Assembly (NCBI GenBank): GCA_030704615.1
Contig: CM060734.1
Location: 41,558,042 to 41,618,041 of the forward strand
Direction: 5' to 3'
Source: Takakia lepidozioides
Taxonomy: Eukaryota > Streptophyta > Takakiopsida > Takakiales > Takakiaceae
DNA: 60,000 nucleotides
Shown here piece after piece: positions 42,445-54,599 of the stretch. The notes beneath the pieces were generated by a model. It was given only the letters and a program-made list of their open reading frames with translations. It made no database searches and was not told the origin of the DNA. Position 1 is the first letter of the stretch. Every line of letters begins with the position of its first letter. A program made the translations under genes and the position numbers.

Positions 42445-45360
42445 CGCCAGTGGTTTTCCAACAATGAGTGGGTCCCATTTCAGGTTGGTAGAGACTTTCA
42501 ACCTGATCATCCAAGTACAATTTCAGTCAGAATTTGGCTTAAACTTAATGGGAAAGCAATCAAGAAAAATTCAACAGTACAGAAGCAGTTTAACGTCTTC
42601 CAAGCTCATTATGATAAGTCTTGGTAATAGAAAACATGTTTTAACACACTGTAGGGTACAACACTCAACATCAAGATAGGTGAAGGATCTCTAAAGTATG
42701 ATGGCTGCCCCTACTGAGGCGTTGAATGAGATCATCCCCCCAATAGTAGTGAAAACCTAAGTCTCTTATCCTTCTTCCCCAAGAGAACATGCATTGAACA
42801 GCAAGGGATAACCATTTTTTCACCCTAGTTTAGAACAACATGAAGCAACCCATCAGACAGACAGAACTTGCGAGCATACCTTCCACGCAACATCCATACC
42901 ACTGAGGTCAGCATGTGGATCTGCTCATGCACCCAACATTGCAAAGCTTGAGTTGAACAAAAAGACCATTCAGAACATAAAATGCAGCTCGAGATCAAGA
43001 GAGGTCAAGAATGCATGCTAGGAGTAGACTACTTGGCAACTGATGTTAGTCCAGACAATAACCTGGCTCAGTGTGTCCCATATCCTTGGCTGACTTGATC
43101 ACCTCGCTGAAGAGATGACCATCTTGCAGTCGTATCACGATGTAATTCAATGTCCCTGCATACGCCCAGTCATACGGTTACTGTCACTGCCCCATTGAGG
43201 CAATTAACTAACTAGAGCAGCTTTAGCACAACAACAAATGCTCAGAAGATGAAAAGCAAAACACCCCTGCTAAAATCCACCTGTCAGTAGCAGTTCCCCT
43301 GTGCCATGGCCAAATTTAAGTGTGCAAGCAGTTCATATGAAGAACTCTCTAAGATTTCCAGTCTGTCTTTAAAGCAATTGACCCCTCACATGTGACAATT
43401 GGTACAGAATAGAAACAATGAGGGGAAGTATTTAGAGGGATGCAACTTTACCACTAGGGCAGCTTAGAACCTTCTGAACTTTGTCAACATCCATCAAACG
43501 AATCAGGCATGACATCACAGGAAGTGCTGCTCCCACTTGGCATTAATGATCAATCAGTAGTGCGACCACGGTTGACAATGGTGACACGTGCTTTCACCTA
43601 CTTCCAATCACAACTAAATACTGACAGTGGCCCCTCACAGATTGTAGGAGCAAATTGAAGAACGGAGGTTCAGGCAGTGCAGCGAGCATTGGACCTCCGC
43701 AGTTCCCGTACATCTAAGTCTAACCCTTCAAGCATATACATATCCAATTCTTACTTTAGACAAATAAACTTCCCCAAAAAGAGAGAGCTAGCTCATCTGC
43801 AAATCGAGAATCAATTTTACCAAATCAAACTTAGTGCAGTACTTACTGGCATAAAAATTCAAAAACTTGTATAATTGAGCATCGTGTCTCTCAATTCATA
43901 TTCCTGAACCCTGCAGCCCAGTAAACACCAGTATAATATAGTCCATGACAGTTGCTACTGCAGGCAGATGTGATCAACAGACCTGTCATCGTCCAATGCA
44001 TTAGGTGCGTTGCCTGAAGGTTTTTCAAAACCCCAAACTCTAATCATTGTGGTTGCACATTCCCGGATGATAAATATGGAATTTCAGGATTATGACCTAC
44101 ACCTTTGCAGAGGAAAGTGTGATAATACCAGGCCTGTCAAGCTTTGCAATCGCCAGTCAACCATCCTTTGCTTCCACTATTTTGGACAGCGCTTCATCGC
44201 CTAGCTCCTTCCGGCCCTCGGATTTCACTGCTGCGCCAGAGCTGTCACAGCTGCCACCACAGAAAGATGCACAGCTCCCTCCTGCTCATTGACAAAAACT
44301 GCAATTCATGAACTTACACCCAAGCTTGAAATCTTAATCTTGTCTGGCAGGATGCGACAACATAACTTCGCCAAAAAGCTTGCTACACCGATAGAGGAAA
44401 GCACTGAACCTAAAGATCCACTGTGCACCTGACAAGCAAAGCCTCCTCGACTGAATATACGACAAATTCAGAAGTTCAAGAAGAAGACGTCGGCTTTTGC
44501 ACACAATTGACAGGAAAAGAGTAATTTCAGCCGCTTTCACTCATTGACGGTTCATTCCTTACTAAGAGATCATCTCGATTGGTGCGAATGCGAAATTTAT
44601 GCACGTCTGCCAGTCAGATCAAAAAGCACATGCGCTTGCCGGAAGTGTACTCTTGAGCTCCTCTAATGAATCATCATGTGTATAACGATGTGTACAAAGC
44701 AGAAGATGACTGAATTGTGTATGAAGAATGCCCCAGTGACGGGCAAGAAAGAGCCTGCAAGGACCGACTCGGCCTACTGATGATTACAAAGGTGAAAACC
44801 AGAGAAGTTTGGCATGGCCAAAGGACATGCATCGCCAATGTTCATTTAGTGGGAATCCAACGTGACAGGCAAGCGATCTATCTCCGAGGGCCCACTCGTC
44901 CTACTGACAAAAAGGCCAATTTGGAAAGGACTACACTGAAGCTCGACACGTTCACCAGAGACATTCTTCCACAGACATCTGCTGTTTGGATATTATCTCC
45001 TCCGTACCTTGTCCTTCTCACTGCTGACCAAAGACTTGGGGTTTACGCACACGGTTCACAAGGGACACTTGGATGTGGAAGTGCAGGATCCACAACTCAG
45101 TAACTACCTGTCGTAGTCTGCAGTTAAGTGCGATCTGTAGTTTGATTTCTGCTTCCATGAGGATCTAACATGCCCTCTTCAACTTTCTGACAGAGTTTCT
45201 TTTCCTCGGTCTCATCACTGATATGTAATCATCTTCTGGATTTAGGGTTAGGTGCAAGCTGGGCATGATCAATGGCATTAAGCGTCAAGATCATAAAGAC
45301 GACAATTCTTAGGTCGAAGGCTGATCTGAATTTTCAACTCCTGTCTTGTAATACCCTAGG
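42445..45360. other. No gene recognised; possible decayed exons
   Basis: A minus-strand stretch at 44180-44290 reads VKSEGRKELGDEALSKIVEAKDG, then a TGA and LAIAKLDRPGIITLSSAK before a GTGTAG donor-like site. This may be part of a gene or pseudogene I cannot name. A plus-strand 128-codon frame at 44717-45103 has two similar words (RGPTRPTD, and QGPTRPTD in another frame) but no domain. Confidence 0.3.
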
Positions 45361-45363
45361 GGG

Positions 45364-45843
45364 ATAGCCGGTTAGGCGCTTGCCTGCCTAATAATTATTT
45401 TTGGGGCAGTTAGGCACTTTTGGGGAAAAACAATTTAAATTAGGCATCTTGGATGTGTAACTTTTTCAAATTAGGCAACTAAAAGTAATGATCACAAAAT
45501 AAAAACACAAAAATATAAAATACAGCCACTGCCATGGATGAAAATTGAAAACTGAGTCCATGGATGACGTTTTAAATGAAAACTCAGCCGCTGCCATGGA
45601 TGCAAATTGACGTTTATGATGAATATCATTCTAAATGGATGTCATTTTTAGATTTTTTCTATTTTAGACTTTCTAATTTAAATTCAAGTTTGTGTACCAT
45701 ATGCACTTTTAGAGAAATTTTTGAAAATTAGGCACTCTTTGAAGATAATTTTTCTAAATTAGGCACTCTTGCCAAAATATTAGTTTTTTTAATATTTTTG
45801 ATTAGGCACTTTTTTTTTAATTAATTTCTGCCTAACACGCTAC
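45364..45843. mobile_element. Non-autonomous DNA-element-like repeat with TTAGGCA motifs
   Basis: About 480 bp, A+T-rich. The ends are imperfect inverted repeats: TAGCCGGTTAGGCGC at the left, and TAGCGTGTTAGGCAG as the reverse complement of the right end. At least seven TTAGGCA(C/T) words lie inside, mostly subterminal, as in transposase-binding arrays. No target duplication is convincing. An inverted partial copy is at 28263-28645. Confidence 0.5.
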
Positions 45844-46544
45844 GGTAGTTATCTATCTTGCCTGAAGGGCAACTTCTCCAGTACCCTCTTGAAGTTGGCA
45901 TCTGATGTGCATGTCAGCCCTCACTTTTACTATATGTCATCTTGATCGCATGTCACTATGAGTCTGCTCTTAGTGGTATGGGAACGAAGAAACCCTAAAG
46001 ATAGTCCACAAAAATATATATATTAATATTACTATAATATGACCTTATATAAGCAAATGGCAGCCGAAGCTAGGGTAAATAAGAGCCTCTTCCCCATATG
46101 GGTACTGCTCCATTTTGCGGGGTGGGCTCTAGTCCACAAATGGTCTACAGGGATCCTTATTGGAAAAAAAAAAAAATGCAATTTATACTTTGAACAAGAC
46201 TTTTTGAAACTGCTCATCAAAACAGTTACTTGCCATGGCCACTTTGCCTTATCATTGTAACAAAATCACTTGAGTAAAAAGGTCGGTTTTGTATAAAAGT
46301 GCCCTGATTTCTCTAAGGGTACCCTCAAAATATAACATGAGAGTAAGGTTATTTAACGGGGTACAGGTAAGTTGGTATACTTGCCAGATAATATAAGTTT
46401 AGGGAGGATAAGGATAGGGTTAATGGTAATATCCCTAGGGATTTCATATGAATTGGCAACATAACCAATATAAACCAATCAGATTTACACATGTACCTAT
46501 AATTTGTTCTTTAATTCATATTGAAACTTAATTTTCTTGTTCTG

Positions 46545-47330
46545 GTTAAATGGACGGTAAGATGTATACTCTAAAGGCAGCCTCTGCCAAACGCGGTCAA
46601 AAATGGGTTGGATTCTTTGTCCGTGATTTCTTGCTTGACAATTGTGAAATTATCAACAAAGGTTTGAGGTATGAGCACAGTATCTGGCTGAAACTGAAAC
46701 TGAAGGGCGGCGTGAGTACGAAGGACCTCTTTGTGGGTTGTGTTTACATGCCCACAGAGGGGACCCTTAGTGCTGACGCAGACAAAGCCTTCGAAGATGT
46801 AAAGCTGGATTGTGCTTCGTTCCTTGCCAAAAGTCAGGTGGTTTTATTGGGTGACTTCAATGCCCGGGTGGGCAAAGGTCTCTATCAGGATGATATCATT
46901 GGGCCTTTTGGTGAGGATGAGCTGAATTCTAATGGCAGACAGTTAATTAACTAGCTGGAAGAGCTTCAGCTTTTAACCTTGAATAATAGGTCAAAAGGTG
47001 ACCAAGTGCAGTGGACTCGTGAGAAAACCCAAACTGGGAACGTTCCATTGTGGATTATATCATAATGGACAAAAATCTGTTTCCCCAGAGTGCCAATGTG
47101 TTGATTAATAGAACTGATATTGGTACCTCTGACCACTTCCTGGTTTGAACTGAGATCAAAAGGTGTTTTCCCAACACCAAGAGATCTATGAAACATTAGA
47201 TTCGGAAGTGGCGCATAGAAAAATTCCATAATGAAGAGGTGAAGGCTGAGTATGTCCAGGCCTTGCAAGAGGCTCTCCCTCATTTTGTCTACTTGCTCCT
47301 TTAGTCTCGCTCTGACAATGCAAGAAATGA
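46545..47330 (+). mobile_element. LINE endonuclease-domain fragment (pseudogene)
   Basis: An open frame, 46550-46954, carries apurinic-endonuclease-type LINE text: HSIWLKLKLKGGVSTKDLFV, GCVYMPTEG and VLLGDFNARVG. After a stop it continues as LEELQLLTLNNRSKGD, SIVDYIIMDKN and IGTSDHFLV (the SDH motif), with frameshifts. This is the 5' half of a LINE with no RT attached. Whether it belongs to LINE-A, LINE-B or another family cannot be told here. Confidence 0.75.
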
Positions 47331-47860
47331 AGTCGAAAGAACAGTGGATTCTTGGGAGAGTTTCGTCTCCTCTGGGGAATGCTAGTCCATGAGCCGCTCA
47401 CGTGAGCAGAAATTTCCGTGAGCTGAATTCTGCTCATGATCCATGATGACGTCGACCGCATGGGGCTATAACCGCTGAGAAGGCCTATTACCGCGGACTA
47501 CTCGAGTTTGAAACCGTGCATACAGGGAGTTTTTTGGGCAATGTCACTATAGACAACTTTGCTTTTGTGTTGTGTACATCTCTAAACATTGTCACAACAA
47601 GTCCTAGGCAGCCTATACTCGGATGTACAAGGGCAACATTCATGCAAATTGCAACTATAGCATAGTTGTGCCGACTTGGCATAACAGGGCTTGAGTGTCG
47701 TGCCCTAAATTGGGTTGGGCTGATAAGTGGTGCGGTTGATCATGTGACTCGAATATGTGATTGCCTTATTTTAACATAATACTTTGAGGATTTCTTTTGA
47801 CTTTTAGGGTGGAGCCATTATGCGACCAGCCGTTCTTTCTTCATTGTTTGGGATGGATGA

Positions 47861-48142
47861 AAAATAAATGATGACGCCTTCCTAGAAGAAGCATAAATTA
47901 TGGTGTCTCTTCATCCCAAAAGACTCTTGTCTTCTGTTGGAAGGTGGATATAATTTGAACCCTAAATTTCTTAGGTTATGCATAGGCGCTCCCAACCATA
48001 GGGCTACCTACTCTAGTACGTGGGAGAGGCCGGAGCTGGCATAACTAAGAGCCACTTCGCCTTACGGCTACTGCCCCTTTTCAGGGGTGGGCCCTATTAC
48101 TAATATTTGGGATAAATATCTTGTGGAAAGAAAAAAAAGTGT
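47861..48142 (+). mobile_element. SINE-C, longest copy
   Basis: GATGAAAAATAAATGATGACGCC...GGTGTCTCTTCATCCCAAAAG...GGAAGGTGGATATAATTTGAACCC is followed by GCATAACTAAGAGCCACTTC, CTACTGCCCCT and a short A-tail at 48131-48138. The head recurs at 51068-51192 and, diverged, at 10360. The 3' module recurs at 3.4-3.6 kb. Confidence 0.55.
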
Positions 48143-48189
48143 AGTATTGTGCTCGAGTCCTAAGCACAAAATTTGAAATAGTTTCGCAA

Positions 48190-48560
48190 TCTTCTTGCAT
48201 TAGCACATTTTCATTTGACGATGTCACCATGGACCTCTTTCCCCTTTTCCAGAGCTCCCCGGCTTGCACACGCATTGTAAACACAAACAAATGTGATGTG
48301 GTTGGGCTTCACCCTTTCGCGCAGCATTTGCTCATAGATCTCCAAAGCATTCCTACCACACCGGTGCTTGGTAAATCCTGCCAACATTATGTTCCACATG
48401 ATCAAACATCGTTGAGGCATTCTGTTGAACACTTGGTGAGCATCCATGATGCTCCCACACTTAATATACATGTTGACAAGGGAGTTGAGTAGAAAAAAAA
48501 TTGTCGTGAATCCACTTTGGATAATGTGAGTGTGCACCTGCTTACCATTGATCTATATTA
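48190..48560 (-). pseudogene. PPR protein fragment
   Basis: About 115 codons of pentatricopeptide repeats of the PLS type: QVHTHIIQSGF, LLNSLVNMYIKCGSIMDAHQ, VFNRMPQRCLIMWNIMLAGF, TKHRCGRNALEIYEQMLRE, RVKPNHITFVCVYNACASRG and ALEKGKEVHGDIVK. That is three to four repeats; organelle RNA-editing or stability proteins of this class have 10-20. Both ends lose similarity and the SINE-C copy lies just beyond the C-terminal side. I regard it as a fragment rather than a gene. Confidence 0.75.
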
Positions 48561-48911
48561 AATTGAGCTGAAGATGGTATGCTGACATTTTGAACAGCTT
48601 GTTTCAAATGAATTAAATGAGATGCGCAATACTGAAACAGAATAATCGATTGTCCATAATTTTAAAAACAAATGCTTACAATTTATATACCACAAGTGCA
48701 TCTGGATGACAACAGTCTATTGCCCTCAATACATTGACATCGTTGGTGATGTTTTAGCTGAAGATCATTTAGAGCATTTCACAATTCAACTTTTGGATTG
48801 CCGAAAGCAATACGTCATTGCAAATAGGATTGCACAACAAATGTTTATGAATAATAATATTATTTTATTTTAAACAAATATTTATAATCATTTAAGAAAA
48901 ATGTCCCCCAA

Positions 48912-49187
48912 TTGCACCCACCCCCAATCCAATGGAATATTTTTTTTACAACGTTACGACTCGCAAGTAACTTTTCTGGGTGGACAATAATAAACTCCAT
49001 CTTATCCACTTTTAAGAATTCCAATCAAGTATCTGGTCATGATGAGAAGGATAACAGTTCGAGCGGGGATGGGAATACGGACAGTGCCGAGGTTAACGAT
49101 AATGAGGAAGGCGAGGAAGGCGAGACTTCCTCATGGGGGTCGGATGAACGCTTGCCTCCACCTAAGAAGGTGGTGCTTGATGGGTGA
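48912..49187 (+). CDS. Hypothetical acidic reading frame (low confidence)
   Basis: The second half is strongly acidic and Ser/Gly-rich (SGHDEKDNSSSGDGN, NDNEEGEEGETSSWGSDE), ending LPPPKKVVLDG. Such composition is unlikely by chance in an A+T-rich region, and it resembles a disordered nuclear linker. The first 30 codons look non-coding. No family is recognised; it may be one exon of a gene or a gene relic. Confidence 0.3.
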   Translation: MHPPPIQWNIFFTTLRLASNFSGWTIINSILSTFKNSNQVSGHDEKDNSSSGDGNTDSAEVNDNEEGEEGETSSWGSDERLPPPKKVVLDG

Positions 49188-49822
49188 TTGCAGTCTACAG
49201 TGTCCATTTTTTGCTGTCACAACACTGTTTTTTTCAAATATAGAATAGTGGTAAATTATCATACTCCTACATGACAATGCCATAAAAAAAAATAGACTCA
49301 TATATAAAGGCTCATCTACATATACTTTCATACTTTTAAATCTCATTATCAAAAACCAAAATCTCTAAATGCTATAGACTTTTAAAAAGTCTATAATGAA
49401 TTGTCACAGTCCATGAAAAAAGACGTTATGGATTTATTTAATACAGGAATTAGAACAAAGTCAATAAAAGAGACTCTCTCAACCTTGCTTTAGAGAATGA
49501 GAAATCTGGAATAAAAACTATCATTCGAAAATATGAAGTAAAAAATAATTATGTACTATATTGAACCTAAAAAATAGTTATTTTCATAAAGTCCTTTATG
49601 ACTAAATTCTTTTGAAATAACAATTTTTTTTCATTAGATGTATTCATTCATCATAAATGCAGAGTTGATTATGATCAAATTTCAAAAAACATTTGTGAAT
49701 TGATATTATCACAATTTGAAAATCTTGGTTTTAACAGTCAATAATAGATGGTCAAGATTGTCAATTGAAGCAAATCTGATGGTTGAGGATTAGCCACATC
49801 ATCATTTATTCTTTATGTACTC

Positions 49823-50160
49823 ATGATCTGCCGTTTTTGGTCCACTCTAGTTTGCAATCACCCTGATCCCCGAAGTGGGAAGCGCAAGCTAACTGCAAAG
49901 GCGGAGGCCCACAAGCCACACCTTCTCAGCGATGGTGAGCCAGTGACCCTATCCCCAACAAAGAAGGTGAAGGTGGCTGCTGATCACATAAAATCTCTAT
50001 TATTTGTCAAGACACCCGAAGTTCTGAAATCCAGCAAGACTAAGAAATGTAAGCCTCACCATGGGGAGGCTGAGGAGCAGAAGATTAGGGCCTCACATAA
50101 GAAAAATGGCATGAAGGAAAACGAAGAAGAGTAGCAAGGCTACCAAGCATGACAAAGGCA
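49823..50160 (+). CDS. Hypothetical Lys-rich reading frame (low confidence)
   Basis: Lys/Glu-rich text such as GKRKLTAKAEAHKPHLLSDG, TLSPTKKVKVAADHIKSLL and KSSKTKKCKPHHGEAEEQK. After a one-base shift near 50125 an alternative end KKSSKATKHDKGKKN fits the same style better than the annotated one. A TCTAG acceptor-like site at about 49850 may start the real exon. It could be the C-terminal exon of the same gene as the acidic frame at 48.9-49.2 kb, but the phases I tried do not join. Confidence 0.3.
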
Positions 50161-50169
50161 AGAAGAATT

Positions 50170-51060
50170 GAAACACTAGTAATTATTATTATACATGTGC
50201 AGACATGAAGTTTGTTGTTCTGATTATGTGTTCGTTATGGGCACGTGCATATGAATTGACTTCCTTGTGTTGTATTGTCGGATACTATGGGTATTGTGGG
50301 TATTCATGCGACAGTATATGACAGCTGAAAAGCTGCAAGTTTTGGGCTGATGTAAGGATGTTTTTGTGGCTGTACTCACAATGTGCAGCCACAAAATCCT
50401 TAAACGGCAACATTCAAGTTTCGTCAGCAAATGATAAGTATGACTGAAGTATATCATATATTTTGAATTTATGGACATGGAGATTTTCGTTGGTAGGAAA
50501 ATTTATTAAAAGATTTTTTTATATATAAAAAATCATTTTTTTTATTTTGTATTTTTGATGCCTCGCCACGCGTCAGGAAAGCATGCAGCTAGGGTTTGTA
50601 TAAAGTGGCGACCTGACCTTGTGTAAGGCAGCTGATGTACTCTGGTGTATGTAGATGTGGAAAGCTGTCTGATTGACATGTGTATGATTTTCTGTCAGTT
50701 CGCTCGTTGAGATCCTCTTCTCGCGTGCATGCGCGCTCCTCTTGCTTTCCCCCTGTTGTTTTGAAGAGCACTTGAGAGGATAGGTAGATATTCCTCTTGC
50801 TTCTTTTATGGTGGAGACGCCGGATATTTTTCTTGATCATTTAAACGGCGTCAGATTAAGAGCTCCTCGATGTCTTATAAAGATGGCGGCAGCCCGCCAC
50901 CCTGCAGTGTATTTGCTTAGTGTTGTGTTCTTTCCATGCTTGCTCGTTAATCTTGCTTATGTTTCAGACTATGGCGTCTCATGTGTCGATTACTAGAAGT
51001 GTTGTTAATCGTGAAGGAGAGCGCTTGCATGTAGAGCTTGATCTGGTCATTTCACTTTCT
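50170..51060. other. No gene recognised
   Basis: A 62-codon plus-strand frame at 50808-50996 contains a hydrophobic stretch (VYLLSVVFFPCLLVNLAYV), but nothing else supports it. Otherwise A+T-rich. Confidence 0.4.
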
Positions 51061-51067
51061 GCTTCAT

Positions 51068-51192
51068 GGATGAAAAATAAATGATGACGCATTCCTAGAA
51101 TAAGCATAAATTATGGTGTCTCTTCGTCCCAAAAGACTATTGTCTGTTATTGGAAGGTGGACATAATTTGAACCATAAATTTCCTAGATTCA
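51068..51192 (+). mobile_element. SINE-C, 5' part
   Basis: About 95 percent alike by eye to 47865-47975 (GATGAAAAATAAATGATGACGC to GAACC.TAAATTTC). The 3' half is missing. Confidence 0.55.
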
Positions 51193-51199
51193 TCTATTT

Positions 51200-52153
51200 T
51201 CATATGTCTTATCACTAAAAAAATATGATGCATAGCTTTCTAGATCTGTGTGCTTATAATGTATGGTTGAACAACGATGTATGTTGTGGCACGATGCTTA
51301 GGTGCACGACATCTATATTTTAATAATATTTATTTAGTGATGATAGTAAGTTTACGATCATAAGTACTACTCATATTGATCATGTTAAATGATGTATTGT
51401 AATCGGTTGGCTTTCCACAAAGTTCACGCCCTTGCATCTACCGTAGATGCATTTTCTTCATTCTCAATTGTACTAAGGTCCAAGTTAGGTCATATGTTCT
51501 CTCAAGCTTTTCAAAAGCCCAGTAACATAAACATTTTATACCATCAAGTCTGTGTGTTTCTTTGTTGCACTCTTATTGTGATAATGCAAAACCAACAACG
51601 GTCTCTTGTACATCGTCTACTTTACTTTAGAAAAATGTTAACACTACATTTGACTGTTCAATTTCTTCTGATTAGTTCAGTTTCATAATATCAGTGTTGT
51701 GTTTTGAAAGCCCTATATATTCCATGCACCACTTTGCTTGAATGCAACGATGCTCCGCTGTAAACCCAATTCGTGAGCCTATGAGCTTATGCTCACGCAT
51801 TGATGACATGACGTTAGTCATGACTCATGTTTGGCATGTGACAAACTTCTATGCTCATACCACATCATCAACGAGAAATATGACTTATATTTGTGGAACA
51901 CCGCTCTACATCCCGTGAAAGAGTGTCCACACAAATTGTGAAAAATTCTAGTTTGCAAACATAAATGATATCAAATTCAAGTTTTAATATATCATCAAAT
52001 GGAAAATAAAAGCACATCAGCACGTCTAATTGAAAGATTTCCCCAATATGCGAGTTTATTTATTATTTTTTTTTTTTCCCCGTATAGGAGCCATTCTGAG
52101 TTGCAGTTGACCGCATTTTTTTTAAGGTTGTAAAATCCCCCCGCCCCCCGGCG

Positions 52154-52193
<40 letters not shown>

Positions 52194-52880
52194 ACATTTT
52201 TTTTTACTTTCTTTTTTGTGGGTGGGAGCCGTCTAGAATTGCGGTCGATTATTATCGTTATATATTGTCCAATTCGACTACTCCCGTTGCTGGCACACTA
52301 TATATCTTTCGGCCTTTGATCCAGAAACCTCACTCAATATAGATTATCTTATTTGCAGCTCCACGATCAGGCAGGCTGTCCGTGGTTTCCCTTCATAAAC
52401 GTGCCAACTTCGGCCAGACACACCGTTGGCAGCTTAAGTCAGCCTTATGATGGCAACAACGATGACAAAGCTGATAGACAGTAGAAGGCTTCACCGCGCT
52501 TTCTAACCATCGCTCCAGTGACCAAACTTGACATCTTTTTAACTAAAGATTACCTGAACACAGATAATCACTTCTCTGTCTCCAACCAGCTTGTCACAAA
52601 CATAATCTACAGACCATCATAATTTTTTTCTCTCACTTTCAAAACAAAAACCACAAGTGCTAAAACTAAACTCACCTCTAGCACTCACAGATGCAAATTC
52701 ATCTCTCTCGAGTGATATGAAAACTAAACTCACACTGTTGACACAAGAACATGAAATACAACACCATCACTCGTTAAACTAAGAGTCGAGCCAGAGGCAC
52801 CCCAAGCTATGGGGACTCCACCCCACAACATCTTATTCTCTTTTCATAAGCACACTCAGATTCTAAGCAGTGAAGGAGCT
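51200..52880. other. A+T-rich region with a 39-base A run
   Basis: No gene recognised. At 52138-52192 a C-rich stretch is followed by 39 consecutive A and then a T tract. The 66-codon frame across it is an artefact of the homopolymer. Confidence 0.5.
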
Positions 52881-52882
52881 CG

Positions 52883-53006
52883 GTCGTGCAGGCTCAACTC
52901 GAGAGAGATGAGCCGCACGACTGACACTCTCGTGAAGATAAGATGGTTCAGGTGTCAAGCTAAACTTGACACCTAACTTAACACTTGAACTAAATCCAAG
53001 TGTTAA
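52883..53006. repeat. Three consecutive short inverted repeats
   Basis: Hairpin 1 (52883-52921) pairs GTCGTGC and GGCTCA with TGAGCC and GCACGAC, with one bulged base. Hairpin 2 (52950-52974) is AGGTGTCAAG/CTTGACACCT. Hairpin 3 (52978-53006) is TTAACACTTG/CAAGTGTTAA. The last two have perfect 10-bp stems. Confidence 0.65.
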
Positions 53007-53889
53007 ATACAAATAACTAGCTTTATTTTAGTTAGTTTCACATTGTGTTTATTTAACTTGACAACCATCACAACCATTCGTACTTACTATTGAAAGGAGT
53101 AGTGACGCCGCTTCTGCTCAACAGTTTATGTGGGTCCACACTCTGTCTGGACGAGAAGAAATGTACTGAAGACTTTTATTTGCAATGGCTCTACAAAAAG
53201 CACATACAATGTCTAGATAAGACACTTGTCACTTCAAATGGATCTTGGAAGGTAACTAAGAAATGAAATAACCCAGCAAAGGTGGCTCACAGCATCCTGG
53301 CCATCTAGTGTAGAATCGAAAAAGTTCTATAATAGGTGTCGTGTAAGCCCCAGGTGTGGGGAGGCCTGCTTTCGCCTCAATCCAATTTCCACGATATTCT
53401 TCAGCGTCTGGCTCAAACAACGATGCATGATCTCTCTCTGATCTTCGGGCTCTCAATCCCCTAACTGACACGAGAAGATGGTGCGGTAGTGTCATTGTAC
53501 TCTTATCTCAAACGACAGAAAAAACCGATTGGTAGCTACCATCTTCCTTCTACAAATAATTAAGAGATTTTGAGAATTATTTTATAGATTTCAAAATAAT
53601 TAAAACAATAGCAGGATGTTCAGAAGACTGAAAACAGCTATTATAACTCCCGGCAAACGCACCAAAAATATGACAATCGCTATTGCACAACGCTAATGAC
53701 TGTCTAAATGAGAACAAATTGAGCGGATTTTCGTCTGATAGATGTCCCTAGACATTTATCGACGGTTTAAAGATAAATTTAAAACTTATCAAAAGGTGTG
53801 TGGGGTCCCGTGGGCGACTTTACATGGCGGCAGAGACTGATGGGGACCAGTTGCTGGTTGTCCATGATATGCATAAGGGAACATAAAAA

Positions 53890-54595
53890 TCCTTGGCGGT
53901 CGCACCAATTTTTATAAAGAGTTGTATCTATTATCAACTTAAAAATTGTTGCGACCATCAATGTTGGTAATCGCATATAAGTTTTAAGAAAAATACGTAC
54001 AACAGTTAAGTTTAGCAGTCATCCAGTATTTATTTTATTTAAAAATATGTGCAACTGCCAAAATTCGGCAGTCGAAGGTATATTTTTTAAGAATAAATTT
54101 GACCGTTGAAATTGGCGAATGTAATTTGTTTTGAAAATTCGTCGATCACTTGTAATTTAGTTTCTCAAAAATTAGTGCGATCACCAATTCTGACGGTCGT
54201 ACATATTTTAAAAAACAAAATCGGTAAATGATTGTGACCGCCAATTATGGCAGTCTCACCATTGTAAAAAATAAAAATTGCATTTGGCCGCCAACCCTGG
54301 CGGTTGCAAATTGTTTTTAAATGATTTTTTTTTCGTTGAAAATGGGTACAACCGTTAATTTTGATGCACATATAAAATATAAAATAAAAACAAAGTACAT
54401 GGAACAGCTAGCATTGACGGTCGCACACACTTCTTGAAAATTAAAATTTATAAAAAAATAAAATTGGGCGTCGCCAAGTTTGACGATCGCATCTATTAGA
54501 AAAATAAAAAATTGCATGTGACGGCCATAATTAGAGATCACACCTATTTTTAAAATGAAAAATTTACGTGTGACTACACAAATTTTCCATCTCTT
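53890..54595. repeat. Degenerate tandem array of GACCGCCAA..TTGGCGGTC hairpins
   Basis: About ten units at 50-65-bp spacing (two intervals longer). Each contains a short dyad of the type ACCGCCAA-TTA-TGGCGGT flanked by A+T-rich sequence with AAAATAAAAATTGCA. Dyads lie near 53951, 54051, 54098, 54177, 54234, 54285, 54349, 54403, 54468 and 54518. Single-base differences are often partly matched on the other arm. Confidence 0.6.
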
Positions 54596-54599
54596 TCCT

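Noticed and set aside
51995-52195. 66-codon frame beginning with a run of Phe
   Set aside because: Translation of the 39-base A run on the opposite strand.
53256-53495. 79-codon minus-strand frame as a gene
   Set aside because: It has an ATG and fair composition but no domain, splice context or repeat evidence; chance cannot be excluded.
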